Shown: positions 24,159 through 33,642, numbered from the stretch's first letter. The stretch: DNA of 64,000 nucleotides from Arthrobacter pascens (GCF_030815585.1 NZ_JAUSWY010000001.1:1364001-1428000); one strand, 5' to 3'. Notes: a model not told the origin generated them from the sequence alone. A program made the numbers and translations.

Positions 24159-25661
24159 TCAGCGGGAGGCGGAAACGTTCTCCAGCTGCAGGGCCTTGGA
24201 CGTTGCCCTCTCAAGCTCCTCCGCCAGTTCCGGGCTGTCGTCAAGTTTGACGCCGTAGCCGGGCATCATGTCCTTGAGCTTGGACTGCCAGCCCTTGAAG
24301 TTCTTTGGGAAGGACTTCTGCAGCAGCTCTATCATGATGGGCACCGCGGTGGAGGCACCCGGGGATGCGCCCAGGAGGGCGCCGATGGTACCGTCGCGGC
24401 CGGCGATCACTTCGGTGCCAAACTGAAGCACGCCGCCCTTCTTCGGATCCTTCTTGATGATCTGCACACGCTGGCCGGCGGTGATCAGTTCCCAGTCGCC
24501 GTCCTTGGCTTCCGGGTAGTACTCGCGGAGCGCTTCCACCTTGTCACCGTGGCGCTTGGCCACTTCTTTGATCAGGTAGGCCGTCAGGTCCATGTTGTCC
24601 TTGGCCACGGCCAGCATCGGAATGATGTTGCCGGGGCGGATGGACAGAGGCAGGTCCAGGTAGGAGCCGCTCTTGAGGAAGTTGGTGGAGAAACCGGCGT
24701 ACGGTCCGAACAGGAGCGAGCGCTTGCCGTTGACGTAGCGGGTGTCAAGGTGCGGCACGGACATGGGCGGAGCGCCCACGGAGGCCTGGCCGTAAACCTT
24801 GGCACTGTGCTGCGCCGCAAGCATCTCGTCCGTGCAGCGGAAAAACTGGCCGGAGACGGGGAAGCCGCCGAAGCCCTTGCTTTCCGGAATCCCGGAGGCC
24901 TGGAGGAGGTGAAGCGCGCCGCCGCCGGCGCCCACGAACACAAACTTCGCGTGGATCTTCCCGTGTTCCCCGGAAGCCGGGTACTTGAGCGAAAGGTCCC
25001 AGCCGCCGTCGGACGCCTTGGAGATGCCGGTGACGTCGTGGCCATAGTTGATTTCGACGCCGTTGTTCCCGAGGTAGGTGGTCAGCTCCCTGGTCAGTGC
25101 CCCGAAGTCCACGTCGGTCCCTTCAGCGGCCCGGGTGGCGGCGATGCGCTGCTGGCGGTCACGGCCCTTGACGATCAGCGGCGCCCATTTGGCAATCTGG
25201 GCGTGGTCCTCGGAGTACTCCATGCTGCGGAACAGCGTGTGAGGCTTGAGTGCTTCGTAGCGGGTCCTGAGGAACTTCGTGTTGTCCTCGCCGATGACGA
25301 AGCTCATGTGGGGGACGGTGTTGATGAATCCCTTGGGCGATCCGATCAGCGACTGCTCCACGAGGTGGGACCAGAACTGCCGGGAGAGCTGGAACTGCTC
25401 GTTGATCAGCAACGCCTTGGAAGGGTCCACGGAGCCGTCTTTGGCTGCAGGCGAGTAGTTGAGCTCGCAGAGGGCGGCGTGCCCCGTTCCGGCGTTGTTC
25501 CACGGACCTGAGCTTTCCAGCCCGGGTTCATCAAGCCGCTCGAAAAGGGAGATGGTCCAGTTTGGTTCTAGCTGCTTGATGAACGCCCCCAGCGTGGCGC
25601 TCATGATGCCGCCGCCAATCAGGACGACGTCGGCATGTTGGGTCTTGGAAATGAAAGTCAC
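24159..25661 (-). CDS. mqo: Malate:quinone oxidoreductase
   Basis: 500 residues. FAD-dependent, membrane-associated enzyme oxidising L-malate to oxaloacetate and passing electrons to menaquinone; it serves the TCA cycle and respiratory chain. The dinucleotide-binding [14 protein letters not shown] is at the N-terminus, followed by [23 protein letters not shown] in pieces and the C-terminal [10 protein letters not shown]. Start is GTG 25661 with GGAG seven bases upstream. It stands alone between the exporter and the binding protein. Confidence 0.96.
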   Translation of the reverse strand: MTFISKTQHADVVLIGGGIMSATLGAFIKQLEPNWTISLFERLDEPGLESSGPWNNAGTGHAALCELNYSPAAKDGSVDPSKALLINEQFQLSRQFWSHLVEQSLIGSPKGFINTVPHMSFVIGEDNTKFLRTRYEALKPHTLFRSMEYSEDHAQIAKWAPLIVKGRDRQQRIAATRAAEGTDVDFGALTRELTTYLGNNGVEINYGHDVTGISKASDGGWDLSLKYPASGEHGKIHAKFVFVGAGGGALHLLQASGIPESKGFGGFPVSGQFFRCTDEMLAAQHSAKVYGQASVGAPPMSVPHLDTRYVNGKRSLLFGPYAGFSTNFLKSGSYLDLPLSIRPGNIIPMLAVAKDNMDLTAYLIKEVAKRHGDKVEALREYYPEAKDGDWELITAGQRVQIIKKDPKKGGVLQFGTEVIAGRDGTIGALLGASPGASTAVPIMIELLQKSFPKNFKGWQSKLKDMMPGYGVKLDDSPELAEELERATSKALQLENVSASR

Positions 25662-25740
25662 AATCAGTCTCCGATAGCAGCGGCTCTGGCTGTCACAGAA
25701 TATCCCCGCGCGGCCCGCATACTGAAATTGGTCGGGCCCG

Positions 25741-27411
25741 TCAAGGCTTTAGCTGGACCTTTGTGAAAACTTCGTTTAAGACCGGGGAAGCCGGGTAGCT
25801 GACCACGCGGTCCGACAGCGCCAGCGCCGAGATGGGGAAGGCGATGGGGACGGCCGGGACGGAGGCTGCGATCTGGGTGTTGATGGTGTGATACTGCTCA
25901 TCACGTTCCTTGCCTTCCGGCATGCCGCGGGCCCGGTTGATCTTGGAAAAGACCTGGGCATCCTGGTAGCCGAACTCGCCGTTCTTCTCGCCGAACAGCG
26001 GGCCCACAAAGTTCTCGGCGTCCGCATAGGCGCCGTTCCACCCGAGCAGGTGGAGTGCGTGGTCGCCCGGTGACTGTACTTTCTGGAGGTAGCCGTCGGA
26101 CCAGGCCACGGGCACGGGCTTGATATTGAGTCCGACGGCGGTCAGCTGCCGGCTGATCTCGGCATAGACCTTCTCAGGAGTGGGAAGGTACGGCCGAGTG
26201 GCATTGAGCGGGTAGTAGAACCTCAGCTCCTCACCTGCGTAGCCGGCGTCGGCGAGGTAGGTCTTTGCTTTGGCCGGATCATGGCCCAGGGAGGGTGCAT
26301 CGTTGTTGAACCCGTTGATCTTGGGCGGGACGAACTGTGAGGCCTGGGCGGTGTTGTCGATGAAGAACTTGCGGATCAGGGTGTCTTTGTCGATCGCCAT
26401 CTCGATCGCCTGCCGGATCTTTGCGTCCTGGAGGATCGGAACTTCCTGGTTGATCCCCAGGTACATCACGGAGAAGGGGTCGCGCTGGACGATCTGCTTG
26501 CCACGCTTGACCAACTGATCGAAGTTATCCACGGTGACGGCGTCATACCCGTCGATCTTGCCGTCCAAGAGTGCCTGGAGGCGTGTCTGGGGGTGGTCGT
26601 AGTCAACGAAGTTGATGATGGCGATCTGGCCCCGGTCGCCCCAGTAGTCCTTGTTGCTGACTAGCCGGACGCTGGTGTCGTCCCAGGCGGAGAGGCTGAA
26701 CGGTCCGGTCCCCACCGGGCTGGCTGCGAAGGCGGACAAGGCCTGCCCGCCGCGCGTCCGGTCCAGGACATCGGCAGTCCCGGAAGCGAGTGCTGCCGGG
26801 GAGGCAATGGCGAAGGCGGGAAGAGTCAGGGCCTGGAGGAAAGCGGTGAAGCGCTGGGTGAGATCGATGCGCACAGTATCGGGGGACAGCGCGGTGCAGC
26901 TCTTGAAGATCGAAAGGGACGCTTCGTCCGAGTGGGCCTTGAACACGCCCTTGAACGAACTTCCCGGCGCCTGCCGCCGGAGCGCTTCCGGAAAGGCGAA
27001 CCAGCGGTTGAAGTTGGCGCATACGGCGTCGGCGTTGAAGGGCGTGCCGTCCTGGAAGGTCACCCCGCTGCGGAGCTTGAACGTGTAGGCGCGGCCGTCG
27101 TCGGACTCACTCCACTCCGTGGCGAGCAGCGCCGTGGGCTTGCCGGTGGTCTGGTCGACGCCCACCAGTCCCTCCAGGATCTGCCGCGTGATCCGGTATG
27201 ACTCCACGTCATTGGAGAGCGCAGGGTCCAGGCCGAGCGGCTGGGACGCAGTGCCAAAGGTGAATGTCGCCGACGGGGCTGTGTCGGCCGGGGTTGTTGG
27301 AGAGGTCGACGTGGGCGAGGGTGCCGGGACTCCCGTGCAGGACGTTGCCGTCAACGCCAGGAGAACGGCGCCGGTTTTGATCACCGTTCGCCGCGATGTA
27401 CTGCTGGGCAC
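25741..27411 (-). CDS. ABC transporter substrate-binding lipoprotein, family 5 (peptide/nickel type)
   Basis: 556 residues from GTG 27411, preceded by AGAGGTGA at about six bases; the in-frame GTG 27444 has no such site. A twin-arginine-like start (SRRTVIKTG) leads to a lipobox ending in TATSC (Cys 25) and a Ser/Thr/Pro linker. The SBP_bac_5 body is clear: [42 protein letters not shown], and [14 protein letters not shown]. Such proteins deliver oligopeptides, dipeptides or metal complexes to an ABC permease. No permease or ATPase gene adjoins it, so it is an orphan binding protein. Confidence 0.88.
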   Translation of the reverse strand: MPSSTSRRTVIKTGAVLLALTATSCTGVPAPSPTSTSPTTPADTAPSATFTFGTASQPLGLDPALSNDVESYRITRQILEGLVGVDQTTGKPTALLATEWSESDDGRAYTFKLRSGVTFQDGTPFNADAVCANFNRWFAFPEALRRQAPGSSFKGVFKAHSDEASLSIFKSCTALSPDTVRIDLTQRFTAFLQALTLPAFAIASPAALASGTADVLDRTRGGQALSAFAASPVGTGPFSLSAWDDTSVRLVSNKDYWGDRGQIAIINFVDYDHPQTRLQALLDGKIDGYDAVTVDNFDQLVKRGKQIVQRDPFSVMYLGINQEVPILQDAKIRQAIEMAIDKDTLIRKFFIDNTAQASQFVPPKINGFNNDAPSLGHDPAKAKTYLADAGYAGEELRFYYPLNATRPYLPTPEKVYAEISRQLTAVGLNIKPVPVAWSDGYLQKVQSPGDHALHLLGWNGAYADAENFVGPLFGEKNGEFGYQDAQVFSKINRARGMPEGKERDEQYHTINTQIAASVPAVPIAFPISALALSDRVVSYPASPVLNEVFTKVQLKP

Positions 27412-27490
27412 TCGTCTATCACCTCTGGGCTGCTGGCCGGGCACCGCGGACTGCGGAGCGAGCCCAGTCTAGTTGACGGACCTTAATGCA

Positions 27491-27530
27491 AAGCTGAAGG
27501 CCCGGTCCTTGTGGACCGGGCCTCGGCCTT
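27491..27530 (-). terminator. Rho-independent terminator after the FAS1 gene
   Basis: Perfect 10-bp stem GGCCCGGTCC/GGACCGGGCC (27499-27508 with 27513-27522), loop of four, just after the FAS1 stop and before the binding-protein gene on the same strand. Only a short T-rich tail follows. Confidence 0.7.
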
Positions 27531-27545
27531 TCCCTGCCCTTGGTG

Positions 27546-28217
27546 CTACTTGGGCATAAGCACCGAATCGATCAGGTAGACGGTGGCGTTCGCCGTCTGG
27601 ACGCCGCCGCAGATGACGCTGGCGCCATCAACCATGAGGGCGTCCTTGCTTCCGGTGACGGTGACGGAGCCGCCCTGGACCGTGGCGTGGCTGCCGGCAA
27701 TCTTGTCCGGACTGATCTGGCCAGGGACCACGTGGTAGGTCAGGATCTTGCTCAGGAGGGCGTCGTCGGTCTTGAGGGTTTCGATGGTGGCGGCATCGAT
27801 CTTGGCGAAGGCGTCATCCACCGGCGCAAATACGGTGAATTCGCTGCCGTTGAGGGTGTCCACCAGATCAACCTTTGGGTTCAGCTTGCCGGAGACGGCT
27901 GCTGTGAGGGTGGTCAGGATGGGGTTGTTCGAAGCGGCCACTGCGACCGGGTCGAGTGCCATTCCGGCCACGGAACCTGCCCCGCTGGGAACTTTTTCGG
28001 CGTAGCCGGCGCAGCCGGGGCCCACCAGGTTGGCCGCGGGATCCATCGGGTCCGCAGAGCTTGACGGCGAAGTGGCCATGCCGGAGGCGGCAGGCGTGGT
28101 TGCCGGAGCGGACGAGCCCTGGGACGTGGCTGCGGTTCCGCCGCAGGCGGTCAGGCTGAGCAGGGCTGCAGCTGAAACACCTGCAACGGTGAAAGTTGTG
28201 CGCTTGAAAGACAGCAT
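27546..28217 (-). CDS. Fasciclin (FAS1) domain lipoprotein
   Basis: 223 residues. The signal peptide ends in LLSLTAC (lipid-modified Cys 25), a Ser/Thr/Ala/Pro linker follows, then one FAS1 domain (about 85-220). Its two conserved blocks are visible: [14 protein letters not shown] and [12 protein letters not shown], closing with [14 protein letters not shown]1 proteins mediate adhesion or cell-surface interactions; MPT70/MPT83 of mycobacteria are relatives. ATG 28217 is chosen because AAGGAGAA lies directly upstream; a longer in-frame extension is unsupported. Confidence 0.88.
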   Translation of the reverse strand: MLSFKRTTFTVAGVSAAALLSLTACGGTAATSQGSSAPATTPAASGMATSPSSSADPMDPAANLVGPGCAGYAEKVPSGAGSVAGMALDPVAVAASNNPILTTLTAAVSGKLNPKVDLVDTLNGSEFTVFAPVDDAFAKIDAATIETLKTDDALLSKILTYHVVPGQISPDKIAGSHATVQGGSVTVTGSKDALMVDGASVICGGVQTANATVYLIDSVLMPK

Positions 28218-28437
28218 TTCGGTTCTCCTTGGTTGTGCCGATTTTGCCGGCGGCACGCCTGGTGCCTGCCGCTCTGGCCGTTTCCGACCGGTGGGCACCT
28301 GCGCTTGGCTGGTGTCTCAATGGGTATTCGGTCGGTGACCGCCCACGGATGGGTGGATTTCAAGGAGGTTTTGGTGGAACGGCAGCCAGCCCGCGGATTC
28401 CCTGGAATTGGGGGATGACCCAAGAGGGTTAAACAGC

Positions 28438-28467
28438 GGAATCCCGGACCAGACGGTCCGGGATTCC
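28438..28467 (-). terminator. Terminator of tRNA-Leu
   Basis: A perfect 13-bp stem (28438-28450 with 28455-28467) and four-base loop, 29 bp past the 3' end of the tRNA on the minus strand. Only a short T run follows. Confidence 0.6.
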
Positions 28468-28495
28468 TGATGCTGCGTTGTGCATGCTGCGTTTG

Positions 28496-28577
28496 TGCGC
28501 AAGGGGGGACTTGAACCCCCACGCCCGAAGGCACAGGAACCTAAATCCTGCGTGTCTGCCAATTTCACCACTCGCGC
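28496..28577 (-). tRNA. tRNA-Leu (anticodon TAG)
   Basis: 82-nt class II tRNA on the minus strand: acceptor GCGCGAG pairs with CTTGCGC, D-arm TGGTGAAATTGGCAGAC, anticodon loop TTTAGGT, a variable arm (GTGCCTTCGGGCGT) and T-arm GGGGGTTCAAGTCCCCC. The anticodon complement CTA is at 28541-28543. CCA is not encoded. Confidence 0.95.
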
Positions 28578-28666
28578 TTGGCGGCCTTTACGGAAAACGT
28601 ACGACGGCGACGCCGGTTTCCATTGTAGCGTTGGGTCGTCGGAGTTTCCCGCCGGCTCACGCGGGA

Positions 28667-29152
28667 TTATGCGGCAGGCTGCCTGTCGAGCTTCAAGTCA
28701 CGGCGCAGTTTTGCCACATGGCCCGTTGCCCGGACGTTGTACTGCGCCACTGCCACCTTGCCTTCCGGATCAACAACGATGGTGGAGCGGATAAGCCCTT
28801 GGTAGGTCCTGCCGTAGTTCTTCTTCTCACCCCAGACGCCATACGCTTCCGCCACCGCGTGGTCGTTGTCCGAGAGCAGCGGAAAGCTGAGGGATTCCGC
28901 TTCGGCGAAGGAGGCGAGCTTGTCCACTGGGTCGGGGGAGATGCCCAGGACCTCGTATCCGGCGGACTGGAAGGACGCCAGGCTGTCGCGGAAATCGCAG
29001 GCCTGCTTGGTGCAGCCGGGCGTTGCGGCAGCCGGGTAGAAATAGATGATGGTGCTGCGCCCGCGCCGTGAGGCAAGGCTGACGTCCTTGCCGGTCGAGT
29101 CCTTCAAAGTGAAGCCGGGCGCCTCAGCGCCGGTCATAAGTCTGTCAGCCAA
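28667..29152 (-). CDS. bcp: Thioredoxin-dependent thiol peroxidase (Bcp-type peroxiredoxin)
   Basis: 161 residues. The peroxidatic cysteine is in YPAAATPGCTKQACDFRD, with a possible resolving cysteine five residues later, as in atypical 2-Cys BCP/PrxQ enzymes. FTLKDSTGKDVSL and VWGEKKNYGRTYQGLIRST are family motifs. It reduces hydrogen and organic peroxides in the cytosol using thioredoxin. TTG 29152 is the likely start, with AAGGAG seven bases upstream; ATG 29137 is the alternative. Divergent from the MarR gene at 29240. Confidence 0.94.
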   Translation of the reverse strand: MADRLMTGAEAPGFTLKDSTGKDVSLASRRGRSTIIYFYPAAATPGCTKQACDFRDSLASFQSAGYEVLGISPDPVDKLASFAEAESLSFPLLSDNDHAVAEAYGVWGEKKNYGRTYQGLIRSTIVVDPEGKVAVAQYNVRATGHVAKLRRDLKLDRQPAA

Positions 29153-29226
29153 TGTTTATCTCCTTGTTGCAGGCGGGACACACCAGTTTAGTAACCGCAC
29201 CCGACCGGTGCGAATCGGTACTTGGC

Positions 29227-29232
29227 TATACT
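29227..29232 (+). promoter_or_regulatory. -10 element, leaderless marR-type gene
   Basis: TATACT seven bases before ATG 29240, which places the transcription start at the A of ATG. No ribosome-binding site lies between. Confidence 0.45.
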
Positions 29233-29239
29233 TGCTGGT

Positions 29240-29704
29240 ATGCCTGATATGGATCGCTGGCCCACGGGGCGCCTCTTGTCCACTGCGGCGCGCCTCGTGG
29301 AACACTCGTGGAATGAAAAGCTCGGCGCCATTGGATTAACCCATGCCGGGGTGATCGCCATCGAAGTCCTTGCGGCGCAGGGTCCCATGACCCAGGCACA
29401 GCTGGCCCAATATGTCCGCGTTCAGGCCCAGACCATGGGCAAGACGCTGAGCAGGCTGGAGGCCCACGGCCACATTGCCCGCGTCCGCAGCACCTCGGAC
29501 CGCCGCAGCCATGTTGTTTCCCTCACTGAACGTGGCCAGGAGGCTGTGACAGCTGCCGTGGAAATGGAGCGGTCAGTGCTCGCCGCGGCATCCATTGATC
29601 CCGATGTGCTACGTCAGGAACTGCAGGCCGTCGTCCGCCAGCTGGCGAGTCAGTTCGCTTCCCCTGCCACCAGGGCACTGGTGGACGGTGCACCTCTCGG
29701 TTAG
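29240..29704 (+). CDS. MarR family transcriptional regulator
   Basis: 154 residues. Winged helix with MTQAQLAQYVRVQAQTMGKTLSRLEAHGHI and the wing STSDRRSHVVSLTERGQ. Starts at ATG 29240 (an in-frame ATG follows at 29249). A TATACT hexamer seven bases upstream implies a leaderless transcript. It is divergent from the Bcp peroxiredoxin with an 87-bp gap, so it may be a redox-responsive (OhrR-like) regulator. However, no cysteine is present in the protein, which argues against thiol-based sensing. Confidence 0.85.
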   Translation: MPDMDRWPTGRLLSTAARLVEHSWNEKLGAIGLTHAGVIAIEVLAAQGPMTQAQLAQYVRVQAQTMGKTLSRLEAHGHIARVRSTSDRRSHVVSLTERGQEAVTAAVEMERSVLAAASIDPDVLRQELQAVVRQLASQFASPATRALVDGAPLG

Positions 29705-30032
29705 AAAAATCGGCTAGGAAATCTGCGGCACGGATCGCTCTTCGCGCCGCAATGCCCCGGCGAAGGCAGACCAGCAGGGCGATCGTGTTGGGTCGAAAAG
29801 CCAGTTGGCCGCTACGTTGCGGTAGAGGCCCAGCGGCAGAAACAGGCCTCCCAAATATTACTCGATCGCCTGTCACGCATCGCGATGCTCCTGGCTGTTC
29901 ATGGAACCGGAAGGGCTGGACACAGGTAGTCAGTAGACTTACGGTTCAGTTGTGGGGGTTGCTGTTCCAGGATAACGGCGACTGCCTCCGGTCCGTTGTT
30001 GCGGGCCGTCCCGTCATGACAGGAGGAAGACG
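29705..30032. other. Intergenic region with no recognised feature
   Basis: 328 bp between the MarR and SRPBCC genes. I found no tRNA, strong hairpin or coding frame with sensible residue usage. Confidence 0.5.
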
Positions 30033-30506
30033 ATGCAAACCGTTGAAGAGACCGTTGATGTCGCAGTTCCGGTTCATACGGCCTATGACCAGTGGACCCA
30101 GTTCGAATCTTTTCCGCAGTTCATGTCCGGCGTGAAATCTGTGACCCAACTGACCGACACGACCAACCACTGGGTTACCAAGGTGGGCGGTGTGGAGCGG
30201 GAGTTCGATACGGAAATAGTTGACCAGGAGCCTGACGATCGGATCGCGTGGCGCAGCACCGACGGCAAGTCCCATGCCGGCATCATCAGGTTCACGCCGC
30301 TGGATGCCAATCACACTAAAGTCAAAGTCCACTTCGAATGGGCGCCGGAGACACTCACCGAGAAAGCGGGTGCGGCGCTGAAGGTCGACGAACTACAGGT
30401 CAAAGCCGACATGCGTAAATTCAAGGACTTCATCGAATCACGCGGTACCGAAACCGGTGCCTGGCGCGGAGAAGTCGAGGACAGCGGCCCGACCGGGCAA
30501 ATCTAG
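30033..30506 (+). CDS. SRPBCC (START-like) family protein
   Basis: 157 residues of the polyketide cyclase/dehydrase group: VDVAVPVHTAYDQWTQFESFPQFM at the start, then AWRSTDGKSHAGIIRFTPL and a C-terminal helix. These helix-grip proteins bind hydrophobic ligands; the function of this common actinobacterial form is unknown. GGAGGAAG lies directly upstream of ATG. It stands alone. A structured stretch and a possible small gene follow. Confidence 0.85.
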   Translation: MQTVEETVDVAVPVHTAYDQWTQFESFPQFMSGVKSVTQLTDTTNHWVTKVGGVEREFDTEIVDQEPDDRIAWRSTDGKSHAGIIRFTPLDANHTKVKVHFEWAPETLTEKAGAALKVDELQVKADMRKFKDFIESRGTETGAWRGEVEDSGPTGQI

Positions 30507-30583
30507 AAGCCTTGGAAGGTCACGGCTTGGGCCTCGGGTCCCGCGATACGTCAGCGAGAGGTTCCTGAGGATTTGCAGGCAAG

Positions 30584-30633
30584 ACAGAAACCCCGCCTTC
30601 ATGGCTTTCAGCCGGTAAAGACTGGGTTTCTGT
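30584..30633. other. Inverted repeat downstream of the SRPBCC gene
   Basis: ACAGAAACCC (30584-30593) and GGGTTTCTGT (30624-30633) form a 10-bp perfect inverted repeat around a 30-base loop. It could be a weak terminator of the SRPBCC gene or part of a structured RNA continuing to the terminator at 30791. Confidence 0.35.
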
Positions 30634-30671
30634 TGCCGACCAGGCCGGGTCGTGCCACCAAGTACCGCTAG

Positions 30672-30776
30672 GTGAGGTTTTTATCCAGTCCAGAGGCTTC
30701 CCGAACTTTCCTGGACACGCTCTACGAGATCGGCGTCGTGGAGCTCCTGGTCAACGTCCTGGTCAACGGGAACTAG
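30672..30776 (+). CDS. Possible small protein (34 residues)
   Basis: GTG 30672 to TAG 30776. The C-terminal half reads as a normal amphipathic/hydrophobic peptide, FLDTLYEIGVVELLVNVLV, with codons ending in G/C, unlike the other frames of this interval. A strong terminator begins 15 bases after the stop, which implies a transcript here. There is no clear ribosome-binding site and I know no homologue. The interval may instead be a small RNA. Confidence 0.3.
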   Translation: MRFLSSPEASRTFLDTLYEIGVVELLVNVLVNGN

Positions 30777-30790
30777 ATCCCTGAGGAGTC

Positions 30791-30834
30791 GCAAAAGGCC
30801 CCGGCCGCTGAGGAGCAGCCGGGGCCCTTTTTGC
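30791..30834. terminator. Bidirectional rho-independent terminator
   Basis: Stem GGCCCCGGC (30797-30805) with GCCGGGGCC (30818-30826), extended by A/T pairs, followed by CTTTTT on the plus strand and by CTTTT on the minus strand. It serves the plus-strand interval before it and the minus-strand secreted protein after it. Confidence 0.8.
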
Positions 30835-30846
30835 GAACGGGTCAGA

Positions 30847-31173
30847 TCATGGGCTCGTGCAGACCATTGTGCTGTGGTCGTACCCGCCGTCGCCATTAGC
30901 GGTGACCCAGTTCATGTCGAAGACGCACGTCAGGCCGTCTGAATTGGTCGACGTGCTCTCCGAATCGATCCTGGTCACCTTGGGGTCGATGTAGAAAGGT
31001 CCATCAGGTGTCCTGCAGAAGGTCACTCCGGTCTGCTCATCGGTGATGCACTGGTCGTACGTCGTTTTGGTCATGCCGTCCGTGCTGGCCGCGTTCGCGG
31101 GCACTGCTGCTGCGGTTAGCAGCAGAGCAGCGCCTGCCGCGTAGGCAACAAGGCGCAAAGGTTTTCCGAGCAT
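30847..31173 (-). CDS. Small secreted protein with four cysteines
   Basis: 108 residues from ATG 31173, preceded by GGGGGA at about eight bases; a longer frame to 31260 is unsupported. A signal peptide with cleavage after PANA (about residue 28) leaves a mature protein of about 80 residues with four cysteines (DQCITD, TFCRTPDG, LTCVFD, MVCTSP), likely two disulfides. I do not recognise a family. Divergent from the L,D-transpeptidase-like gene. Confidence 0.7.
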   Translation of the reverse strand: MLGKPLRLVAYAAGAALLLTAAAVPANAASTDGMTKTTYDQCITDEQTGVTFCRTPDGPFYIDPKVTRIDSESTSTNSDGLTCVFDMNWVTANGDGGYDHSTMVCTSP

Positions 31174-31494
31174 GAAAATGTCCCCCAAATTCGTTCCAGG
31201 TGTGCCCTGCCAGCCAGGAGGCACTTGCGGAAGACTACTGGTCCCCCAGTTGCCGGTCAACGGCTGTGCGCCGCGGGCCGATCAGGGGAATGCTGTGAGG
31301 TTCCCCTCCGGGACGAACCGGCCGCGACTCCGGTGATGTCCCGGGCGATGGTGGCAGGTGGTCCGCGGGTAGCACGGTGGGGCTCCAGCCCAACAGCGGA
31401 CTTCGCATGTTTACTGATGCAGGGGCGGGGAGTTGCGTGTCCGACTCCGCACACATGGACCAAACGCAGCTCGTTCCCGAAAGAAAGCAGAACC
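31174..31494. other. Divergent intergenic region
   Basis: 321 bp between two divergent secreted-protein genes. It must hold both promoters, but I could not assign -10/-35 pairs or an operator. A frame open from 31225 runs into the downstream gene, but its residues before 31495 look non-coding. Confidence 0.45.
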
Positions 31495-32181
31495 ATGACC
31501 GAGGCTCACGGCACGAAACGCCTGACAAGAAGGCAATCAGTGTTGAAAACCAAACCATTGTCAGTCGCTTTGGCAGTGATAGCTGCGCTGGGAAGTGTGC
31601 TTGTTGGTGTCAGCAGCGCCGAAGCCGCTCCGCAGGTTTATAACCCCTGTCAGCGTCTCTCTGCAGGGCAAGTCAAGTACTCCAGCTTTGGTGCTAACCG
31701 GGTGACGTTCGCTACCGCAGCGACCCGCGAATCAAACGTCGTCACCATCACCGGATGTGTCCGCTCCGGCAACGGTTATGTTGAGGAATGGCAGGACTGG
31801 GGCTATGCAGGGCTGAAGGGCTTCGCCCCTCCCGGACTTACCTGGGAAGACACTTATAAGTCCCCCGCCGGGTCCTACAGCGTGACAGAAGCACTCGGAC
31901 GCTCCAACCCCGGAACGGCTCTCGCCTACCACACCGTCAATCCGGACTCCCGCTGGGGCGGCGAACACGGCCCCACGTACAACCAGTACTTTGAGGGCCG
32001 AGGCGGTCCTTCAGACGAGAACCTCTACACGTACATGAATCAGGGCTACTACGAGCAGGCCGCGGTGATCAACTACAACCGCCAGCCGGACATGCCGGTG
32101 ACGCAGGTGCCTCGTACGCGATCTTCCTGCACGCAGGCCGCACCACGTCCGCAGGCTGCATTTCCACAAGCCTTGGAGTAG
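31495..32181 (+). pseudogene. L,D-transpeptidase-like protein, N-terminal part of a frameshifted gene
   Basis: About 203 meaningful residues: a signal peptide (LSVALAVIAALGSVLVGVSSAEA, cleavage near residue 44) and the first half of a YkuD-like domain ending NYNRQPDMPVTQ. After CAG at 32104-32106 the frame becomes meaningless and stops at 32181. Reading one base back gives GASYAIFLHAGRTTSAGC, the catalytic His...Cys segment of actinobacterial L,D-transpeptidase-family proteins, and continues without a stop into the LGFP-repeat frame. One missing G explains the break. The intact product would be a secreted wall-linked protein that crosslinks or cleaves peptidoglycan peptides. Confidence 0.75.
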
Positions 32182-33557
32182 TGAACCAGTTCCTGCGTAC
32201 CAGCCGTCCGGGTGACCGGATCATCATGGGTGCAGTTGACGACATCTTTTCCCCGTACTCGGCCAACCCGTGGGGAGCCATCTCCGAGAAGTACACCATG
32301 ACGGGTGGTCCGGCCGGTGGCCTGGGAAGCCCAACCTCCAACGAAACTGGTGGGCTGAAAAACGGCGGCGCGTACCAGAACTTCCAGGGCGGCGCGATTC
32401 TCTGGTCACCCTCCACCGGAGCAAGAATCTCCGTAGGAGCCATTCGTGGGCTGTACACTGCCACGGGCTATGAAAACGGAGTTCTCGGCTACCCCACATC
32501 AGATGAGGTGGGCGGGCTCAGGAACGGCGGCGTCTACCAGAACTACGAAGGTGGGGCGGTTTTGTGGTCTCCGGCTACCGGCGCGCACATTTCGACAGGT
32601 CCGATCCGTGACAGGTACGGCTCGGCAGGTTTCGAGGGCGGCCGCCTGGGCTACCCGACCACCGAGGTTGTCTATGGCCTGAAGGAAGGCGGCGCCTACC
32701 AGAACTACCAGGGTGGTGCCATCATCTGGACGCCCGCCAACGGTGCACGCCTGTCGGTGGGAACGATCAGGGACGCATGGGCTTCGACCGGGTTTGAACA
32801 CGGCACCCTTGGTTTCCCGACAACTGATGAGTACGACATCCCGGGTGGTGTCGCACAGAACTATCAGGGCGGCGTCATTACTGCTACTGCGGCTGGAACC
32901 TTCGTTGTCAACGGAGCAATTTTCCAGAAGCACGATGAGATGGGTCGCACGCTGGGATTCGCAGTGGGCCCGCAGGCAGGAATTAGGGACGGCGGCGTGT
33001 ACCAGAATTTCCAACACGGCGCCACTCTGTGGTCACCGGCTACCGGCGCTCACGTATCCGTCGGCGGCACGCGTGGAGCCTGGGCGCTTACCGGATTCGA
33101 GAACGGTGTTCTGGGCTACCCGACCACTGATGAAATTCCAGTCAACGGGGGCGTCAAGCAGAACTATCAGGGCGGAGCGATCTTCTGGACTGCAAGTCTC
33201 GGAGCTTACTCCGTAGCTACTGACTACAACGCCATGTTTGAAGCTTCCGGCGGGCTGGGCACTCTCGGGTTCCCCGCCACCAATCGAGTGACCGGACTCA
33301 AGGACAGTGGTTCCTACCAGAACTTCCAGAATGGTGCGTTGGTCTCCAGCCCTGCAACGGGGATTCACCTCTCCATCGGAGCGACCCGCAACGCGTGGGC
33401 TGCAACCGGATTTGAAGGCGGAAGGCTTGGTTACCCGACAACCGACAACTACGTCACCGCTGATGGCAGCACCGTTCAGGACTACCAGGGCGGACGAATC
33501 ACCATCGCCAAAGATGGAACCTACAAGGTTGAGTATGGTGTTTCGCGCAGCCAGTGA
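32181..33557 (+). CDS. LGFP-repeat protein, C-terminal part of the frameshifted L,D-transpeptidase gene
   Basis: 458 residues from GTG 32181, but the same frame is open upstream and encodes the transpeptidase catalytic residues (HAGRTTSAGC), so this GTG is probably not a true start. The body is eight LGFP repeats of about 52 residues, each with an IRxxYxxTGxExGxLGYPT core and an NGGxYQNYQGG loop. LGFP repeats bind cell-wall arabinogalactan or peptidoglycan in corynebacteria and their relatives. If the two parts are really separate, this half lacks an export signal and would be non-functional. A bidirectional terminator follows. Confidence 0.8.
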   Translation: MNQFLRTSRPGDRIIMGAVDDIFSPYSANPWGAISEKYTMTGGPAGGLGSPTSNETGGLKNGGAYQNFQGGAILWSPSTGARISVGAIRGLYTATGYENGVLGYPTSDEVGGLRNGGVYQNYEGGAVLWSPATGAHISTGPIRDRYGSAGFEGGRLGYPTTEVVYGLKEGGAYQNYQGGAIIWTPANGARLSVGTIRDAWASTGFEHGTLGFPTTDEYDIPGGVAQNYQGGVITATAAGTFVVNGAIFQKHDEMGRTLGFAVGPQAGIRDGGVYQNFQHGATLWSPATGAHVSVGGTRGAWALTGFENGVLGYPTTDEIPVNGGVKQNYQGGAIFWTASLGAYSVATDYNAMFEASGGLGTLGFPATNRVTGLKDSGSYQNFQNGALVSSPATGIHLSIGATRNAWAATGFEGGRLGYPTTDNYVTADGSTVQDYQGGRITIAKDGTYKVEYGVSRSQ

Positions 33558-33642
33558 GTGGCGCAGCGTCCGCAGACAGCATCGCCGGGAATCCGTAGGC
33601 TGAACAGGCAAAAAGGCGTCAGGCGTGATTTGCGGGCAACAC

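Noticed and set aside
30681..30896. A 71-codon minus-strand frame
   Set aside because: It spans the bidirectional terminator and overlaps the end of the secreted-protein gene; residue usage is not protein-like.
32101..32115. Programmed -1 frameshift in the L,D-transpeptidase/LGFP gene
   Set aside because: The required re-reading direction fits, but there is no slippery heptamer or obvious downstream pseudoknot; a one-base deletion is simpler.
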